Origin: Sphingobium nicotianae
GTDB lineage: Bacteria; Pseudomonadota; Alphaproteobacteria; Sphingomonadales; Sphingomonadaceae
Reading direction: 5' to 3'
Length of the DNA stretch: 64,000 nucleotides
NCBI RefSeq assembly: GCF_018603885.1
Contig: NZ_JAHGAW010000002.1
Location: forward strand, 124,001 to 188,000
Shown here: positions 61,465 to 64,000 of the stretch, one piece after another
Position numbering within the stretch: position 1 is the first letter of the stretch
Layout of the letters: each line of letters opens with the position of its first letter
Notes under the pieces: generated by a model
What the model was told of the DNA's origin: nothing
Seen by the model: only the letters and a program-made list of their open reading frames with translations
Databases searched by the model: none
Translations under genes and position numbers: made by a program

Positions 61465-62358
61465 GTGTTTGAACTCATTCAATTGCGATGTTTCGTCGCG
61501 GTGGCAGAGGAGCTTCATTTCGGCCGGGCCGCGACGCGGCTCAACATGACACAGCCGCCGCTCAGTCGACAAATTCAAGTTCTTGAACGAATCTTGAAAG
61601 TTTCTCTCCTCAATCGAAACAGCCGTTCCGTCACCTTGACGTCGGCTGGCCAAGCGTTTCTTGTCGAGGCACGTCGGATTGTTCAACTGACGGACAGTGC
61701 TGCTGCGATTGCGCGCAGTGCGGCCGAAGGGCGAACAGGCATAATCCGTCTCGGGTTCACTGCAGCCTCAGGCTACGGCTATGTGCCGCGGCTACTTTCC
61801 CATGCCAACACGGTTCTCCCAAACGCCCATCTCCTTTTGCGTGAGATGGTCAGTGGGGAGCAGATTGAGGCGCTGATCACCAACAGGATCGATGTAGCGC
61901 TTCTGAGGCCGCCACTGCGCCGCGTTGAGTTCGGTTCACAACTGGTTCTGAAGGAACGCTTCGTCGTTTGCTCGCCGGCAAAGATATCGACACCAGATCG
62001 GCCAAAGAGGCTGACGGATTTCAACGACCTTCCCTTTATTATGTATGCGCCGGACGCTGCCAGATATTTTCATGACCTGGTCGCTGGGTTGTTTGCGACA
62101 GCGGGGGCGGCGCCGAAACATGTGCAATATGTGACGCAGATTCATTCGATTATGATGCTCGTAGGTGCCGGGTTGGGTTACGCGCTTGTTCCGGAAGTCG
62201 CGAGCCGCCTCCGTCCGGAAGGCGTCGTTTTCAGTGCGTTGGAAGGGGTCGAACCGCTTGTCGAATTGCACGTCGCGTGGATGAAAGCAGTGAATAATCC
62301 CACGATCGAACGCTTTTTGCGGGCGCTCGAGGAACTTCCGGACATTGACCCGCTCTGA
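61465..62358 (+). CDS. LysR family transcriptional regulator of glucarate operon (inferred)
   Basis: The 297-residue protein has the LysR helix-turn-helix (MFELIQLRCFVAVAEELHFG, ATRLNMTQPPLSRQI, residues 1-60) and effector domain (about 90-290). It starts with GTG at 61465. Divergent from gudP, so control of the glucarate genes by glucarate or a product is a standard inference. Motif GLGYALVPEVA near 230 is a normal LysR feature. Confidence 0.9.
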   Translation: MFELIQLRCFVAVAEELHFGRAATRLNMTQPPLSRQIQVLERILKVSLLNRNSRSVTLTSAGQAFLVEARRIVQLTDSAAAIARSAAEGRTGIIRLGFTAASGYGYVPRLLSHANTVLPNAHLLLREMVSGEQIEALITNRIDVALLRPPLRRVEFGSQLVLKERFVVCSPAKISTPDRPKRLTDFNDLPFIMYAPDAARYFHDLVAGLFATAGAAPKHVQYVTQIHSIMMLVGAGLGYALVPEVASRLRPEGVVFSALEGVEPLVELHVAWMKAVNNPTIERFLRALEELPDIDPL

Positions 62359-62424
62359 CTTAGCTACGCCGAGGTCGGGATACTGTTGGGTCACCGCTAT
62401 TGCCGCTGGAAAGCTTCAACAGCA

Positions 62425-62800
62425 ATTTCACGCGTCGAGGTTTGGTTGCCGGGTTGGCCGAGCGAGGTGTAAAGATTGATCATACGCAGGTCTGACGCTT
62501 TGCTTACGCCGCAGGCTGACCAAAAAGAACAAGGCGTTCTTGCCGTTCAGCAACGGCGCCCCAGATTTGTTGCGTAGCGACGTCAGTAGAAGCCGTTCCC
62601 GGGCCGGCCCGATCTTGTGCGCCTCGTCCTAGCCGATGAGAGCTGAATCTTGACCAAAACCGCAATTCTGCGCGGCTGGACGTCGGTCGCCGAGCGAGAC
62701 CATTCCAAGCTGCCCATCGGTCACTGGGTGACGATGACTGTCATCACAGCGCGGTACGATCATTGGACCGAGGCGCGCCAAGTTCGGGCTCCGGCTCGGT
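62425..62800 (+). pseudogene. IS630-type transposase remnant
   Basis: Joined by eye across frames and stops, the stretch reads RGLVAGLAERGVKIDHTQV near 62440, then RFVA, GRPDLVRLVLADES near 62620, and TKTAILRGWTSVAERDHSKL and PIGHWVTMTVITA from 62650. This is the order of the IS630 helix-turn-helix, the DES catalytic segment and the PxGHW motif. Several stops and frame changes show decay. The element's ends were not found. Confidence 0.6.
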
Positions 62801-62881
62801 CATGCGGCGGAGTGGCATCTCCGAGCCCTTGCCGCAGAATGAAGGCGCGGCCTATCTCGAGAGCCGCAGATTTCGTGCTGT

Positions 62882-64000
62882 CTAATTGTCCGTTGAGATA
62901 TTGACTCGAAGCTCGCGCAATTTTTTGATCAATGAAAGCAGATGATGCTCGTAACGTTTCCATCGTTTGATCGAGGAACGATAAAGCGGTTGCCTTACTT
63001 GGCTTGCACTTGCTGTCGTTACCGACCGCTGGCTTTCGTGAAATGTCAAACAACGCTCGTCCCATGATAGCGAGCAGTGATCCAAGATCTTTCGAACATT
63101 CTCTTCAATGTCGTCCACAAGATTCTCGTAGGAAATAGTTAAAAGCGCATCGCCGCAGACGCTCTGCCAGTGCATCATAAGCTTATGCCAAGCAGCATAA
63201 TAGCGTGCCAATTCGTCGAGGTCGTAGCTGAAAGGATAGGCACCCTCAAACTTCACCCTGAACATCGCTAGGCAACTGTCGATTGGGTCTCTGGTCAATA
63301 GAATCAGGCGAGCCTTCGGTAGCGCCCGTCTGATCATGCCAGCATACAGATAATTCATCGGTAGTTTGTCAGTGAAGCGCTTCTGTAAATCCAGTTGGCC
63401 GCCAACTTCCTTGAGGTAGTCGGTCCCGATGACGAATGGATCGACCTTCAGGCTGCGCTCGACAAATTCGTTCTTTGACAATCTGCGACCGACAGACCTG
63501 TGCACGGCATTCACCGTCGCCTGTGGGAAGGCATTTATCTCTCCGCCGGCTTGCGCATCGGGATGTCTGGCTATGATACTTTCGACCAGCGTCGTGCCGC
63601 TGCGCGGTAGGCCAAAAACAAATATCGGAGCCGCAGCCGAAGTCCCTTCAACGCCATCGTAAATTGCACTTTTATCGTGCTGCACGCAAAGCTCTTCCAT
63701 GACATCGACGTCACCTTGCACGTCATAGTTCAGTGCCTGACGTCGCATCCTATTTGCGGCAGCGAAGTGGTAGAAAGCTTCGTCGTATCGTCCGATGTCA
63801 TCCAGTTCCTTACCTGCCGCGAAGTGAAGTGTAATTTCGGCAGAACTACCGCGTGGCGCGCGCAGAATTGCGGCTTCGAGCTCTTCAACATGATTAGTGT
63901 CCACGGTTTGGGTTCGTAAGTCAGAGCGCAAGGCGTGGGCGTCTGCATCGTCGGTCCGCAGGCTAAGCACTCTATCGAGAGTGATTTCCGCCTCTGCCAA
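62882..64000 (-). CDS. TPR-containing sulfotransferase, 5' end outside window
   Basis: The 372 visible residues cover the last part of the TPR region and a full sulfotransferase domain with PAPS loop IFVFGLPRSGTTLVESIIAR, RFTDKLPMNYLYAGMIRRAL and YDLDELARYYAAWHKLMMHW. It is a clear paralogue of the protein at 47728, with the same C-terminal TTASASQVRQPLYRSS region. By analogy a TonB receptor gene may lie upstream, beyond the window. The gene continues past base 64000. Confidence 0.88.
   Translation of the reverse strand: MAEAEITLDRVLSLRTDDADAHALRSDLRTQTVDTNHVEELEAAILRAPRGSSAEITLHFAAGKELDDIGRYDEAFYHFAAANRMRRQALNYDVQGDVDVMEELCVQHDKSAIYDGVEGTSAAAPIFVFGLPRSGTTLVESIIARHPDAQAGGEINAFPQATVNAVHRSVGRRLSKNEFVERSLKVDPFVIGTDYLKEVGGQLDLQKRFTDKLPMNYLYAGMIRRALPKARLILLTRDPIDSCLAMFRVKFEGAYPFSYDLDELARYYAAWHKLMMHWQSVCGDALLTISYENLVDDIEENVRKILDHCSLSWDERCLTFHESQRSVTTASASQVRQPLYRSSIKRWKRYEHHLLSLIKKLRELRVNISTDN

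Noticed and set aside
1..64000. Search for CRISPR arrays, rRNA genes and riboswitches
   Set aside because: No regularly spaced repeats, no rRNA-like sequence and no riboswitch core that I could recognise by eye.

Overview
The window is chromosomal DNA from a sphingomonad-type alphaproteobacterium (Sphingomonas, Novosphingobium, Sphingopyxis or a close relative). This rests on the gene order nhaA-nadD-rsfS-rlmH-M23-ctpA-dsbB-coq7, a PopZ/DUF2497 protein, the TauE/SafE plus TIGR02186 pair, many TonB-dependent receptors, and short GC-rich palindromic repeats typical of the group. No species can be assigned from the sequence alone.

1 to 25.8 kb is GC-rich core genome. A minus-strand run of short overlaps carries cell-envelope, NAD, ribosome and ubiquinone genes. 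Plus-strand genes follow: an NfrB-like glycosyltransferase with an outer-membrane barrel partner, TauE/SafE with TIGR02186, a HerA-type ATPase and a hybrid histidine kinase. MATE efflux, valyl-tRNA synthetase, PopZ, TolC and an isoaspartyl methyltransferase-like gene come next on the minus strand. Repeats here include a 39-bp perfect inverted repeat flanking the M23 peptidase gene and two in-frame palindromic insertions inside valS. The block ends at tRNA-Cys(GCA).

25.8 to 55.8 kb is lower in GC and looks acquired or accessory. It opens with an ECF sigma factor, an AraC regulator and a junkyard: a TonB receptor cut by an IS21 end, a deleted IS21, and a truncated alpha/beta-hydrolase gene. A cluster at 29.6-39.3 kb encodes aminotransferase, semialdehyde dehydrogenase, class III CoA-transferase and glutaryl-CoA dehydrogenase, which fits 5-aminovalerate to glutarate to crotonyl-CoA. 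It also has a PuuR-like regulator, an APC permease and a PuuC-like aldehyde dehydrogenase. A mostly co-directional cluster at 39.8-55 kb holds a LysR regulator, luciferase-like flavin oxidoreductase, four small EutQ/DUF861-type cupin proteins (six cupin domains), two tandem TonB receptors, a TPR-sulfotransferase, a flavin amine oxidase, an MFS transporter and an NTF2-like protein. I infer that the two clusters handle uptake and breakdown of an amine-containing compound. The substrate is unknown.

55.3 to 64 kb: an SMR pump, then GC-rich adhC (formaldehyde detoxification), which looks like a core gene standing between accessory blocks. A glucarate operon (transporter, KDG dehydratase, glucarate dehydratase) with a divergent LysR gene follows, then a decayed IS630-type transposase and the 3' part of a second TPR-sulfotransferase that runs off the window. 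Gene starts were chosen by eye from ribosome-binding sites and homologous N-termini.
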